Shown: piece by piece, positions 13,001 to 19,036 of the stretch
Layout: each line of letters opens with the position of its first letter
Numbering within the stretch: position 1 is the stretch's first letter
Assembly (NCBI GenBank): GCA_023417985.1
Contig: JAEZDV010000234.1
Coordinates: 1-44,302 of the forward strand
Length of the DNA: 44,302 bases
Source of the DNA: Actinomycetes bacterium
GTDB lineage: Bacteria > Actinomycetota > Actinomycetes > Mycobacteriales > Mycobacteriaceae
Direction: 5' to 3'
The notes under the pieces: model-generated
Database searches by the model: none
What the model was told of the DNA's origin: nothing
Seen by the model: the letters and a program-made list of their open reading frames with translations, nothing else
Program-made: the position numbers and the translations under genes

Positions 13001-15716
13001 CGGCGGCGTCGAACCGGTGACCCGGTTCCATCCGCACGTAGGAGATCGGCACGCTCGAACTGCCGGTGTCGTGGACGATCGACGCCGCGTAGTCGACGCC
13101 GGGCTGCTCGAGCAGCGCCGCGTCGATTTCCCCGAGTTCGATGCGGAATCCGCGGATCTTCACCTGGAAGTCGGACCGACCCAGGAACTCGAGTTGATGG
13201 TCGGCGGTCCAGCGCACGTCGTCGCCGGTGCGGTAGAGCCGTCTCCCGGGCTCGAAAGGGTTGGCGACGAACCGGTCCGCCGTCTGTCCGGGCCGCCCGT
13301 GGTAACCGCGCGCCAGCGCGGGTCCGCCGATGTACAACTCACCCACGAAGCCCACGGGCACCGGCCGCAACCTGCGGTCGAGGACGACCGCGACGACGCC
13401 GTCGAGTGGCCGGCCGATCGTGACCGGGTCGCCCGGTCCCAGCGGCGTCCCCGCGGTGACGACGATCGTCGTCTCGGTCGGCCCGTAACTGTTGGTGAAC
13501 CGGCTGACGACACCGAAACGCTCGACGAGGTCGGGAGTGCAGACGTCTCCACCCACCACGACTGCCTCGAGGGCGTCGAGCCCGGCGGGATCGACCGTGG
13601 TCAGTACCGTCGGTGCCGAAACGATGTGGGTGACACCGCGGCTGCGCAACAGTTCGGCGAGGTCGTCGCCACCGAGGATGTCCGGTGGGGCGATCACCAT
13701 CGCCGCGCCCGCGCTGAAGGCCTGCAGTATCTCGAAGATCGACGCATCGAAACTCGCCGACGAGAAGCGCAGCATCCTCGACGACGGGGTGAGGCCCAGT
13801 TCGGGGCGTGCATCCGCTTCGAAGGTGGCGAGCCCGGCGTGGGTGACCACCACACCTTTCGGGGTGCCGGTCGAACCGGACGTGTAGATCATGTACGCGG
13901 GGTGCTCCGGCCGGGCCTTCACGACCGGCAGAGACTCCACGGCCGAGTGCTCGTCGTCGACGGCGAGCAGGAGCGGACCGGCGGGCAGGCCGGTCATCCG
14001 GTCGCGCGTGGTGACGGCGAGACGCGCCCCGGAGTCGCGGATCATGTAGGCGAGACGCTCGGCAGGCAACGCCGGGTCGATCGGCACGAACGCCGCGCCG
14101 GTCTTGGCAACCGCCCACAGCGCTATCAGCGCTTCAGCACTGCGTTCCATGCACAGCACGACGAAAGTTTCAGGAGCGGCGCCGGCGTCTGCGAGCACCC
14201 GGGCGAGCCGATCGGAGCGCTCATCGAGGGCGCGGTAGGTCAGCGTTCGGTCGCCGTCGAGGACGGCGACACCGTCGCGGTTGCGGCGTACCCCTTCGGC
14301 GAGCAGGCCGGGCAGCAACTTGACGGGCCGCGCCGGACGGCCGCAGAACGGGACGAGGGTGTCGCGTTCGTCGTCGTGCAGCACGTCGATCGTGCCCACC
14401 ATTCCGTCGCACCGGACGAAATCGGCGAGGAACTCGGTGAATCGGCTGTGGTGTGAGCGCAATTCGTCGGGGGAGTACAGATTCGGGTTGGCTTCGAGGT
14501 CGAGGCGGGCCGGCCGGCCGGGTTCGCTGGGATAGATGTTGAGCGAGAGGTCTTCGACGGGTCCGGTGCTGAGTACGTGCAGTCGACCCACGAGATCACC
14601 GAGCCGGATCTCGGTCCCGAACATCATGATGTTGACGGCGGGCCCGAAGAATCCGCGATCGGCGCCGCCGCGGCCGGTGTCGCGTCGCATGTCTTCGTGC
14701 CGGTACCGCTGGTGGCGCAAAGCTCCGGTCAGCTCGACCTGCACGCGGGTCGTCAGGTCCCGGGTGGTGTCCTCGGGGTCGACCGCCACGCGGATCGGCA
14801 CGACGTTGGAGACCATGCCACCGGAGCGGCGCAGTTTGACGGTCGTGCGCGCCGATACCGGCAGGCTGAGCACAACGTCGGACTCGCCGGTGACCCGCGC
14901 GAGGAATGCGGCGAACGCGGCGACGACCAGGCTTGCGAAGGTGGCCTGCTCGTCGCGCGCGACGACACGTTCGACGGATGCGGACACGTCGTCCGGCAGC
15001 GGCGCGCCGTACCGGACGGGATGCGGACCGACCGGCGCCGCTCGGCCGGAGAGCCCGATGGGATGCGGCAGGTCGTGGACCCGATCGGCCCAGTACGCGC
15101 GGTCGCTCCCGAATCTGCTCGATTCCCGGTAGCGGTTCTCGTCTTCGACGATCTCGGGGAGCGCGTTGACGGCGAACGGTGCGGGTTCGCGGCCTTCCTT
15201 CGCTGCGTTGTACCGCTCGGCTGTGCGGTTGGTGAAGGTGGTCGCACCGAATCCGTCCAGCGCGACGTGGTGGATCCGGGTGTAGACGAAATAGCGCGCG
15301 TCGGCGATGCGCAGGATCGCGCACACGATGAGCCGGTCCTCGAGCATGTCCAGCGGGGTCCGGTACTCGGCGTGCATCCACGCGAGGGCAGCGGCTTCCG
15401 GATCGGGGCGGTCGCGCAGGTCGAGGACGGTGGCCCGATCGTCGAGATCGGGATCGATCACCTGGTAGGGCTGTCCGTCGTGCTCGAACAGCCGGAGCAT
15501 CGCGGTGCCGAGTTCGCGACCGGTGGCCGCTCCGGCATCGGCGAATACTTCGACGTCGAGGTCCCCGTGGACGTCGATGTACTGGGCAATGGTGAGCGGG
15601 ATGTCGCCGAGCAGATGCTGGGCGAACCAGATCCCGCGCTGCGCCGACGAGAGCGGGAATCCCGACCGGGGCTCATCGTCGGTGAGCACAGGTCCACGCG
15701 CATACTGCTTTTCCAC
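1077..15716 (-). CDS. Four-module nonribosomal peptide synthetase (C-A-T-E-C-A-T-C-A-T-C-A-T-TE)
   Basis: Giant cytoplasmic synthetase of about 4,879 residues. Approximate domains: C1 17-450 (HHVALDG near 150); A1 465-945; T1 960-1030 (GADSI, the form seen before E domains); E 1045-1490 (HHLVVDGVSW, EGHGR, NYLGR); C2 1510-1960 (HHLVLDGWS, DCL type expected after E); A2 1975-2450; T2 (GGNSL) near 2485; C3 (HHIAIDG) near 2675; A3 3005-3480; T3 (GGNSL) near 3515; C4 (HHIAADG) near 3704; A4 4035-4530; T4 (GGTSL) near 4570; TE 4625-4879 with GWSMGG. By-eye ten-residue codes: A1 DAFVVGSIVK (hydrophobic), A2 DVWHFSLVDK (exact EntF-type Ser code), A3 DALFVGAIMK (hydrophobic/aromatic), A4 DAWQFGLMQK (Gln-like). 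All catalytic motifs look intact. The N-terminal C domain implies an acyl or aryl cap. Start: GTG at 15716 with GGGAG five bases upstream. The frame stays open to 15899, but that runs into the alkB gene. No MbtH, PPTase or exporter gene is present in the window. Confidence 0.95.
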   Translation of the reverse strand: MEKQYARGPVLTDDEPRSGFPLSSAQRGIWFAQHLLGDIPLTIAQYIDVHGDLDVEVFADAGAATGRELGTAMLRLFEHDGQPYQVIDPDLDDRATVLDLRDRPDPEAAALAWMHAEYRTPLDMLEDRLIVCAILRIADARYFVYTRIHHVALDGFGATTFTNRTAERYNAAKEGREPAPFAVNALPEIVEDENRYRESSRFGSDRAYWADRVHDLPHPIGLSGRAAPVGPHPVRYGAPLPDDVSASVERVVARDEQATFASLVVAAFAAFLARVTGESDVVLSLPVSARTTVKLRRSGGMVSNVVPIRVAVDPEDTTRDLTTRVQVELTGALRHQRYRHEDMRRDTGRGGADRGFFGPAVNIMMFGTEIRLGDLVGRLHVLSTGPVEDLSLNIYPSEPGRPARLDLEANPNLYSPDELRSHHSRFTEFLADFVRCDGMVGTIDVLHDDERDTLVPFCGRPARPVKLLPGLLAEGVRRNRDGVAVLDGDRTLTYRALDERSDRLARVLADAGAAPETFVVLCMERSAEALIALWAVAKTGAAFVPIDPALPAERLAYMIRDSGARLAVTTRDRMTGLPAGPLLLAVDDEHSAVESLPVVKARPEHPAYMIYTSGSTGTPKGVVVTHAGLATFEADARPELGLTPSSRMLRFSSASFDASIFEILQAFSAGAAMVIAPPDILGGDDLAELLRSRGVTHIVSAPTVLTTVDPAGLDALEAVVVGGDVCTPDLVERFGVVSRFTNSYGPTETTIVVTAGTPLGPGDPVTIGRPLDGVVAVVLDRRLRPVPVGFVGELYIGGPALARGYHGRPGQTADRFVANPFEPGRRLYRTGDDVRWTADHQLEFLGRSDFQVKIRGFRIELGEIDAALLEQPGVDYAASIVHDTGSSSVPISYVRMEPGHRFDAAALLDGVGRMLPSHMVPAAMMELDHIPVTPAGKLDRAALPAPHFASAEFRSPETESEIALAELAVGLLDVERVGVDDSLFALGADSIVAMQFAARAKDIGLHLTARQIFEHKTIAALARVATSVAASPVMTELPGGGTGEIPLTPIVHEMLGRGDFSTFAQAVLVTTPSDLTARQLSAALGALLAHHDMLRSALRDKTWEVAADVIDPDTLVTRVPVARVEDVDDLITSRCDSAAAALNPRAGVMLAAVWFDVEAPGVKGRLLLVAHHLVVDGVSWRVLLPDLAQAWMQVVAAREPVLPEVATSFRRWAHALHGAARDGAFADELGYWQRTLAGVRPLRGVAPLDPALDTLATTRRVRVEIDPVVTEAVLTRLPALYRSGAADGLLTALALAAARWNGDAGDSLLLTLEGHGRAPDAVGPADLARTVGWFTSAYPVRLSVSGDLHDTPHGGFDVGAAIKAVKEQLAAVPNHGVGYGVLRHLDHESGRALAQMPGAQLSFNYLGRLTSGHIPDEIRDIGWVPDDVDLDPNRTSALAAASAIDINAMVVDGADGPHLTATFAYVPRVVAAERVEELAELWLDALTGLATHVGHADAGGLTPSDVPLVAVRQRQIEQWESQYAGVHDIWPLPPLQAGLLFHTRLAAGSLDVYVAQLSLELAGAVDSDRLRAAMDAVVARHANLRTAFVHDETGDPVQIVLEHVEVPWREVHAEERSAVLDVERAAPFDPARPPLLRAVLVRTGHDRATLVLTNHHLVLDGWSMPLLVREVLTHYLSRDALPDPVPYRDYLRWWHAQDEHRSLQAWTGLLEGVTEPTLVCPNAGDSFEDNPGEIGVGLTAPLLAALTARARDTGVTVNTMVQVAWSLVLGRLLSRSDVVFGATVSGRPAELPGVEDMLGLFINTVPVRVRLQPEDTVAHLLRSVQETQVSMLDHHHVGLGRIQHAVGAGTLFDTLTVFESYPVDRAGFDETTDFAGMRVTGIDARDATHYPLTVMAILEPQLRLSVRYRTDLFDSATVDRLTQRLVGVLETVATSPDTRIGDVDVFLPGERDTVAGFERGAVRALPASTLADLLARQARRTPDAQAVLVDGGSTLRYTEFAPGVNRVARALVADGIGPGDLVGVAMPRSLDQLTAIHAVVTAGAAYVPIDPDQPAARTAHVLETASPARILHALPEASEFSGAPLTDRDRRAQLLPDDLAYVLFTSGSTGRPKGVAISHRSIVNRLLWMQDTYPLTGDDVVLQKTPATFDVSVWELFWPLSTGASVVLASPDGHRDPRYLSRVIDEYGVTTLHFVPSMLDVFLTGADLTRCGSVRQVFTSGEALPATTVARFADALGAPLHNLYGPTEAAVDVTAHETVAGENPVPIGTPVWNTDVRVLDSRLRRVAVGVEGELYLGGVQLARGYYAAPGPTAARFVADPSGGARLYRTGDVVRWRVDGVLEYLGRSDFQVKLRGQRIELGEIESALLEHDDVAQAVVVLHRDTVAGEHLVAYVVGTLDGEAVLRHATTRLPRHMVPTVAVVLDALPLTSNGKLDRQALPAPDFGAGAEYTEPATMTEKAVAEVLADVLGRIDLGATANFFDLGGNSLTATRLLARLDDTFDTRLQIRDLFDHPTVAGLSTVIDAQRGRAALPALVAGPRPEQLPLSPAQARMWFVNRFDPASGAYNVAVALRLTGTLDVDALRSAVTDIVGRHETLRTRYPEDSNGPRQEILPVASAVDPLTLTVEDLHGTLDEWLVEVVGRGFDVTREIPLALNVVREDADRHVVALVVHHIAIDGWSMQALARDLVAAYGARASGHVPDWEPLPVGYADYALWQHGLLGGIDDPESVAAAQLAFWRETLAGAPDLLDLPTDRRRPSVPSFRGGTVTADVPTEVYTACTELARAHDASLFMVLHTALTVLLARTSGTYDVTVGTPVAGRGHRDLDDVVGMFVNTLPLRTRFDASLSFTAALTAVRDNDLAAYSHADLPFEQLVEALAPARSTSHQPLFQTVLALDVPRPGAVTLPGLEIEVLPVDFGIAKFDLEFAVTEHERHATVTLTFARDLFEESTAAMLVDRFVRVLESAVADPDASIGTLDLLSHAEHDELLRRPESVDARTLPQLLTTAVTDPEVPALVSGTRIVTYGELDRRSAALAHMLIEAGAGPETVVAVAVERSVESVLAVWAVARTGAAFLPVDPTYPAARIEHMLTDSGVRLGLTTDAHRNALPDDVRWLDAAARTDDDLPVPAREPHPDQAAYLIYTSGSTGVPKGVVVTHRGLAAFVAEQQRHYGVRPGDRIAAFASPSFDASLLELLMAVGGGATLVLVPTGIYGGTELEKVLADAGVTHLFLTPAALATVDPAALPHVRVVVVGGEACEPSLVARWAPGRAMFNAYGPTESTIMATHFGPMVPGEPVRIGRPVLGTSARVLDDRLQPVPTGVPGELYVSGAGLARGYHDRAALTATRFVAGPVDGGLMYRTGDRVRKIADGTLEYLGRNDFQVKVRGHRIELSEIDAVLSGHPAVDAAVSVPHTPTGAVVAYVTPAPGLVVDAADVAAHAARTLPDYMVPAAITVVDALPLTGAGKVDLRALPEPVFTAAEFVAPRTEAERRVAGAFADVLGLERVGVHDDFFALGGNSLIATQLAARLGSALDRNLPVRAVFEAPTVAALAAAVASTAGAGARPALTARERPARIPLSLAQQRLWFLNRFDPDSATYNIPAVLRVSGRLDVPALQAAVEDVLARHEVLRTMYPEVDGEGIQQVLAPSAVVADLTPVPVGADDVLAVVAEFVSAGFDVTAEVPVRVRVYRPAPEDFVLVFVVHHIAADGFSMGPLTRDVMTAYASRVRGNPPGWAPLPLQYSDYSLWQRTVLGSEDDPGSVMAEQIDFWTETLASLPDQLELPWDRPRPQVVSHRGASHTVTLDGTLHAGLLTMAGAHRATLFMVLHSATAVAFSRLSGSSDIALGTPVAGRGDAALDDLVGMFVNTLVLRTAVDPGSPFTDLLRSVREVDLRAFAHAEVPFERLVEVLAPPRSQARNPLFQVMLTLQNMPAGEFRLGDVGIEPVEPPLERAMFDLQITAHESFSETGEPSGISMTWMYATDLFDDATVVAIADRVVRILDAVVHAPATPVGDLDWLAPDEHSVLRALGLPTVRTHATFGTLPERLDAQAERSPDAVAVTDGTVSYSYAEFTSRVNQLARHLVSLGVGPDANVAVAMERSIDAVVAVHAVVAAGGAYVPLDPGQPTERTSYVLDTADPVLVLSSVHRDAYGDRTVVDLGVVDLSGVSEAPIGDHERRAPLRADNAAYVLFTSGSTGRPKGVMVSHASVMNQLSWLQEEFLVDGGDTVLLKTPLTFDASVWELFWPLHTGARLAVAVPDGHRDPEYLARALVDFEVTVAQFVPTVLDAVLDVAEAPVPSLRLVFTGGEALSGTTAQRVRTRFGCDVHNLYGPTETTMQATHHPGSSVDDGTAVPIGRAVWNTGAWVLDTRLHPVPVGVVGELYLSGAQLARGFAGRAALTAERFVANPFDAPGTRLYRTGDLVRRNRRGELEFVGRNDLQVKLRGQRIELGEIESVLRANGRVAAGAVVAWPDQLVGYVVPAGEPDVQQLRAEMGKSLPSYMVPSQFVVLEAMPTTPNGKLDRKALPQPEIRAHDFRAPSTDTENAVAKAFSSILGIGQVGLDDDFFALGGTSLVATRLVALIRDALGVAVPLQWLFSHSTVEALSLQIDRGDMPGPEFAVLQPLREQGDLTPLFCVHPIVGLSWCYTALVPHLDPSLPVYGLQTPLDDLPDTLEDLAARYVDEIRRVQGRGPYRLLGWSMGGVIAQEMAVQLQAAGDTVASLVMLDSFADTGFGTATGGIDEMMPMGDLLAGFGFETDGNEPGTVDDLVRVVADLSGNTVHDTDRLVRKLRAAAEHNAASAARHRPSRFDGDLLYFSAGEDGRGGATGWADAVSGQVRERSVPVTHWRMTSPEALAVVGPVLRTVFASPSDDDRQGQFAR

Positions 15717-15744
15717 TCGGCTCCCGACGCTGGTGAAAAGACTC

Positions 15745-15773
15745 CGGAACGTTATTCGGACAAGATCGTTCCG
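15745..15773. promoter_or_regulatory. Inverted repeat upstream of the NRPS start
   Basis: CGGAACG at 15745-15751 and CGTTCCG at 15767-15773 are perfect 7-bp inverted arms with a 15-nt spacer. They sit in the 71-bp gap between the alkB stop and the NRPS start. It could be an operator or an attenuating stem in a read-through transcript. I see no iron-box (DtxR/IdeR) sequence here, which argues mildly against an iron-regulated siderophore. Confidence 0.35.
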
Positions 15774-15787
15774 TAATATAGCGTCAG

Positions 15788-16960
15788 TCAGTCGGAGAAT
15801 CTCGCAAGAAGTAGATCCCGTTTCGGGGGATGGATGTTGATGCGCGACAGATCCCGGCCGTAGTGCTCCAGCAGTCGCTGATCCATGACCCGCCGCCACA
15901 GCGGCGGGAACAGCGAAAGGATGATCAACACCGCGTATCCGGCCGGGAGCTGAGGAGCATCCGGCATCGAACGCAGGGTCTGGTAGCGCCGCAGCGGGTT
16001 CGCGTGATGGTCACTGTGGCGCTGAAGGTTGTAGAGGAAGACGTTCGAGCAGACGTGGTTGCTGTTCCAGCTGTGTTCGGGTGCCACGCGCTCGTACCCG
16101 CCACCGGGACGGTTCCTGCGCAGGAGCCCGTAGTGCTCGATGTAGTTCGCGCCTTCGAGGAACATGATCGCCAGCGCAGCCTGCACGACCAGCCAAGGCG
16201 CGATCGACCAGCCGAACGCTGCGATCACCGCCGCGTACAGTGCGACGCTCATCAACCACGCGCCGAGCACGTTGTTGTGCCGCACATTCCACCAGGACAA
16301 TCCTCGCCGCCCGAGCCGCGCCTTCTCGTACCGCACCGCCGACCGGAGGCTGCCGAACACCGAGCGGGGCAGGAATCGCCAGTAGCCTTCACCGAATCGC
16401 GCGGTCGCCGGGTCGTCCGGTGTCGCGACCCTGATGTGGTGCCCGTGATTGTGCTCGACGTAGAAGTGCCCGTAGAACGACTGCGCGAGAGCCACTTTCG
16501 CGAGTGTACGTTCGATCGACGTGCGCTTGTGCCCGAGTTCGTGGGCGGCGTTGATTCCCACACCCCCGACGATGCCGAGGGTCGCGGCGAGCGCGAAGCG
16601 CTCAGCACCGCCCATCGGCTGCGATACCCACAGCCAGCACCCGAACACGAACCCGGCGTACTGCAGCGGCAGGTAGAGGTAGGTGCAGTAGCGGTAGTAC
16701 CGGTCGTTTTCGAGCGGCTTCATCACCGACTCGGGCGGGTTGCTCGTATCGAGCCTCGCGAGAAGGTCGATCAAAGGGCAGATCACCGCGATGATGATCG
16801 CGCCGGTCGCCCAGAACACCCCCAGACCGAACAGCTGCACCAGCACGTAGGCCAGGAACGGGCTCAGCGGCATCGCCAAGCCGTACAACCAGAGGTAGCG
16901 CTTCGGATCCCGCCATCGCGCACCCGAGCCTGCGTGCCCGGTGTCGCCCCCCAAGCTCAT
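15788..16960 (-). CDS. alkB: Alkane 1-monooxygenase (AlkB), orphan copy
   Basis: Integral-membrane non-haem di-iron hydroxylase that oxidises the terminal methyl of alkanes, or of related alkyl chains, using rubredoxin electrons. The 390 residues contain all AlkB signatures: HELGHK (140-145), EHNHGHH (169-175), NYIEHYGL (272-279) and LQRHSDHH (312-319). Hydrophobic segments lie around 23-68, 92-143 and 233-272. ATG at 16960 is chosen because GAGGTGG lies just upstream and the length matches the family (about 400); the frame is open further but would cover the cold-shock gene. No rubredoxin or rubredoxin reductase gene is adjacent, unlike the alkB-rubA-rubB type, so it resembles the stand-alone alkB copies known in rhodococci. 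It lies 71 bp upstream of the NRPS on the same strand and may be co-transcribed with it. Confidence 0.92.
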   Translation of the reverse strand: MSLGGDTGHAGSGARWRDPKRYLWLYGLAMPLSPFLAYVLVQLFGLGVFWATGAIIIAVICPLIDLLARLDTSNPPESVMKPLENDRYYRYCTYLYLPLQYAGFVFGCWLWVSQPMGGAERFALAATLGIVGGVGINAAHELGHKRTSIERTLAKVALAQSFYGHFYVEHNHGHHIRVATPDDPATARFGEGYWRFLPRSVFGSLRSAVRYEKARLGRRGLSWWNVRHNNVLGAWLMSVALYAAVIAAFGWSIAPWLVVQAALAIMFLEGANYIEHYGLLRRNRPGGGYERVAPEHSWNSNHVCSNVFLYNLQRHSDHHANPLRRYQTLRSMPDAPQLPAGYAVLIILSLFPPLWRRVMDQRLLEHYGRDLSRINIHPPKRDLLLARFSD

Positions 16961-17036
16961 TCCCACCTCACATCGGTTCCGTCCCCCGACGGTTTGATAC
17001 GACTCGACACCGACGGCAACGGGGGTCGTCGGATTC

Positions 17037-17051
17037 GGATACACAGTATCC
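17037..17051. promoter_or_regulatory. 15-bp palindrome upstream of alkB
   Basis: GGATAC-ACA-GTATCC is a perfect 6+3+6 inverted repeat about 77 bp upstream of the alkB ATG, in the 206-bp gap below the cold-shock gene. Size and position fit a dimeric repressor operator. TetR-type regulators are known to control some actinobacterial alkB genes, but no regulator gene lies nearby. Confidence 0.35.
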
Positions 17052-17166
17052 ACGGGCACCGATGGGCCCTCTCGCCGGGACACCTCGGGTGGGAACCGAC
17101 CGCAGACACGGCGACGGCGCCGCACCCTCGGATACGACGCCGCCGCTCGGTCAGCAGAGAATGCGC

Positions 17167-17370
17167 TCAGATGGTGCGCACGCCCTGGGCCTGCGGGCCC
17201 TTCTGGCCCTGGCCGATCTCGAACTCGACGCGTGCTCCCTCGTCGAGCGACTTGAATCCCGAACCTTGGATCTCGGAGTAATGAACGAAAACGTCCGCGC
17301 CCCCACCGTCCTGCTCGATGAATCCGAAGCCCTTTTCTGCGTTGAACCACTTGACAGTGCCCTGCGCCAT
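17167..17370 (-). CDS. CspA-family cold-shock protein
   Basis: A 67-residue single cold-shock domain, the full usual length. It begins MAQGTVKWFNAEKGFGFIEQ and carries RNP1 (KGFGFI) and RNP2 (VFVHY), the aromatic nucleic-acid-binding motifs. It binds single-stranded RNA/DNA and acts as an RNA chaperone in the cytoplasm. ATG at 17370 has AGGAG about nine bases upstream. It is divergent from the aminotransferase gene, with 165 bp between them for both promoters. Several paralogues usually occur per actinobacterial genome, so no specific symbol is given. Confidence 0.95.
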   Translation of the reverse strand: MAQGTVKWFNAEKGFGFIEQDGGGADVFVHYSEIQGSGFKSLDEGARVEFEIGQGQKGPQAQGVRTI

Positions 17371-17535
17371 ACCACTTGCTCCTAATCTTCCCGCCCGTCA
17401 CCCCGACGCGCGGCCTTGCTGGAGACCCAATCATCGCACTGATCCGGACATTCGGCGCGGTGGATCCCGTGTTGATTATGCGTGTCGGCAAAATCCGGGT
17501 GAAAACGGTTTGGTGGACGGTGGCACCATGGAGCC

Positions 17536-18792
17536 GTGACTAACGAGGAACAGGGCCACCTTCACCACCGCATGAGCCGTCGCCTGGAGCAGTCGTCCAA
17601 GCTCCAGAACGTGCTGTACGAGATCCGTGGTCCGGTGCACGCACACGCCGCGCGGCTCGAGGCGGAGGGCAACCGCATCCTCAAGCTCAACATCGGCAAT
17701 CCCGCGCCGTTCGGGTTCGAGGCGCCGGACACGATCGTGCAGGACATGATCGGCGCGCTTCCCCACGCGCAGGGGTACTCCGAGTCCAAGGGCATCGCGC
17801 CTGCCCGTCGTGCGATCGTCACCCGCTACGAACTGGTGCCGGGCTTCCCCAAGTTCGACATCAACGACGTCTACCTCGGCAACGGTGTCTCCGAACTCAT
17901 CACCATGACGATGCAGGCGCTGCTCGACGACGGCGACGAGGTGCTCATCCCCGCACCCGATTACCCGCTGTGGACTGCGATGACCTCGCTCGGCGGCGGA
18001 ACACCCGTTCACTACCTGTGCGACGAGAGCAACGGCTGGAACCCCGACATCGAGGACATCGAGTCGAAGATCACCGAGCGCACCAAGGCGATCGTGGTGA
18101 TCAACCCGAACAACCCGACCGGTGCGGTCTACTCGCGCGACGTGCTCGAGCAGATCGTGCGACTGGCGCGTAAGCACCAGTTGCTGCTGCTCGCGGACGA
18201 GATCTACGACAAGATCCTCTACGACGACGCGAAGCACGTCTCTCTCGCGACGCTGGCTCCCGACCTGCTCTGCATCACGTACAACGGGCTGTCGAAGGCG
18301 TACCGCGTCGCGGGTTACCGATCGGGCTGGATGGTCATCACGGGCCCGAAGGATCATGCCGCCGGCTTCCTCGAGGGGATCGACCTGCTGGCGTCGACCC
18401 GCCTGTGCCCCAACGTCCCGGCCCAGCATGCCATCCAGGTGGCACTCGGTGGTTATCAGAGCATCGACGACCTGGTGCTCCCGGGAGGGCGGTTGCTCGA
18501 GCAGCGAGATGTCGCGTGGGAACGCCTCAACGCGATTCCCGGCGTGAGCTGTGTCAAGCCGCGGGGTGCGCTGTACGCGTTCCCCCGCCTCGACCCCGAG
18601 GTCTACGAGATCCATGACGACGAGCAACTCGTGCAGGACCTGTTGCTGCAGGAACGCATCCTGGTGACGCAGGGTACGGGTTTCAACTGGCCCGATCCCG
18701 ACCACTTCCGCATCGTGACACTCCCGTGGGCACGGGATCTCTCCGTCGCGATCGAGAGGATCGGCAACTTCCTCTCGAGCTACAAGCAGTAG
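17536..18792 (+). CDS. alaA: PLP-dependent alanine/aspartate-family aminotransferase
   Basis: The 418-residue fold-type I, class I aminotransferase is near-collinear, as I recall it, with mycobacterial Rv0337c (called aspC there; the E. coli AlaA relative makes alanine from pyruvate and glutamate). Visible hallmarks are the start of the conserved region at QSSKLQ-VLYEIRGPVHAHA, NPNNPTGAVY, ADEIYDKILYDD, and SKAYRVAGYRSGW, which contains the Schiff-base Lys and phosphate-binding Arg. Start GTG at 17536 keeps the His-rich N-terminus (GHLHHR) also present in relatives; an ATG at 17572 is the alternative. The gene is monocistronic, divergent from the cold-shock gene, and followed by two hairpins. 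Cytoplasmic amino-acid metabolism is firm; the exact amino donor is less so. Confidence 0.93.
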   Translation: MTNEEQGHLHHRMSRRLEQSSKLQNVLYEIRGPVHAHAARLEAEGNRILKLNIGNPAPFGFEAPDTIVQDMIGALPHAQGYSESKGIAPARRAIVTRYELVPGFPKFDINDVYLGNGVSELITMTMQALLDDGDEVLIPAPDYPLWTAMTSLGGGTPVHYLCDESNGWNPDIEDIESKITERTKAIVVINPNNPTGAVYSRDVLEQIVRLARKHQLLLLADEIYDKILYDDAKHVSLATLAPDLLCITYNGLSKAYRVAGYRSGWMVITGPKDHAAGFLEGIDLLASTRLCPNVPAQHAIQVALGGYQSIDDLVLPGGRLLEQRDVAWERLNAIPGVSCVKPRGALYAFPRLDPEVYEIHDDEQLVQDLLLQERILVTQGTGFNWPDPDHFRIVTLPWARDLSVAIERIGNFLSSYKQ

Positions 18793-18977
18793 GCGGACGC
18801 GCCCGACCCGCAAACGGGTGCACTTCGATGCCGAATGGTGACGTCCGTCCGATAGAGGCGAAGGTCCCTGTTCAGATCCTTGCGGCGCGGCAAGACGGCG
18901 ACCCGATTTGCCGCATTCGTGAGGAGCGCCACAGGATCGCGGACCCCGAGAGCCCTGAAAAGCAAGTAGCTTGGATT

Positions 18978-18994
18978 CCGGCACTCAGTGCCGG
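18978..18994. repeat. 17-bp palindrome (8-bp arms, 1-nt centre)
   Basis: CCGGCACT-C-AGTGCCGG is a perfect inverted repeat with a single central base. As RNA the loop would be too tight without opening pairs, so a protein-binding site is as plausible as a hairpin. It lies about 170 bp upstream of the YibE/F-type gene start. Confidence 0.35.
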
Positions 18995-19036
18995 GCTCCC
19001 TGACCGACGCCACCCCCCTGTGCGAGGTCAGGTGAA

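Noticed and set aside
11478..14456. Plus-strand open frame of 992 codons inside the NRPS region
   Set aside because: Antisense shadow of a very GC-rich gene. Its translation is Arg/Gly/His/Val-rich with no domain, and the minus-strand NRPS explains the sequence fully.
1077..15716. NRPS as a catecholate/hydroxamate siderophore synthetase
   Set aside because: The EntF-like Ser module alone is not enough. The other codes, the lack of DHB or ornithine-hydroxylase genes and the absence of a visible iron box do not support it, though the wider genome could.
15717..15899. Longer N-terminus for the NRPS (start at 15899)
   Set aside because: It would run into the 3' end of alkB, adds no domain, and the GTG at 15716 has a well-placed GGGAG site.
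16961..17491. Longer N-terminus for AlkB
   Set aside because: The extension covers the cold-shock gene and has low-complexity composition. The ATG at 16960 has a strong site and gives the normal AlkB length.
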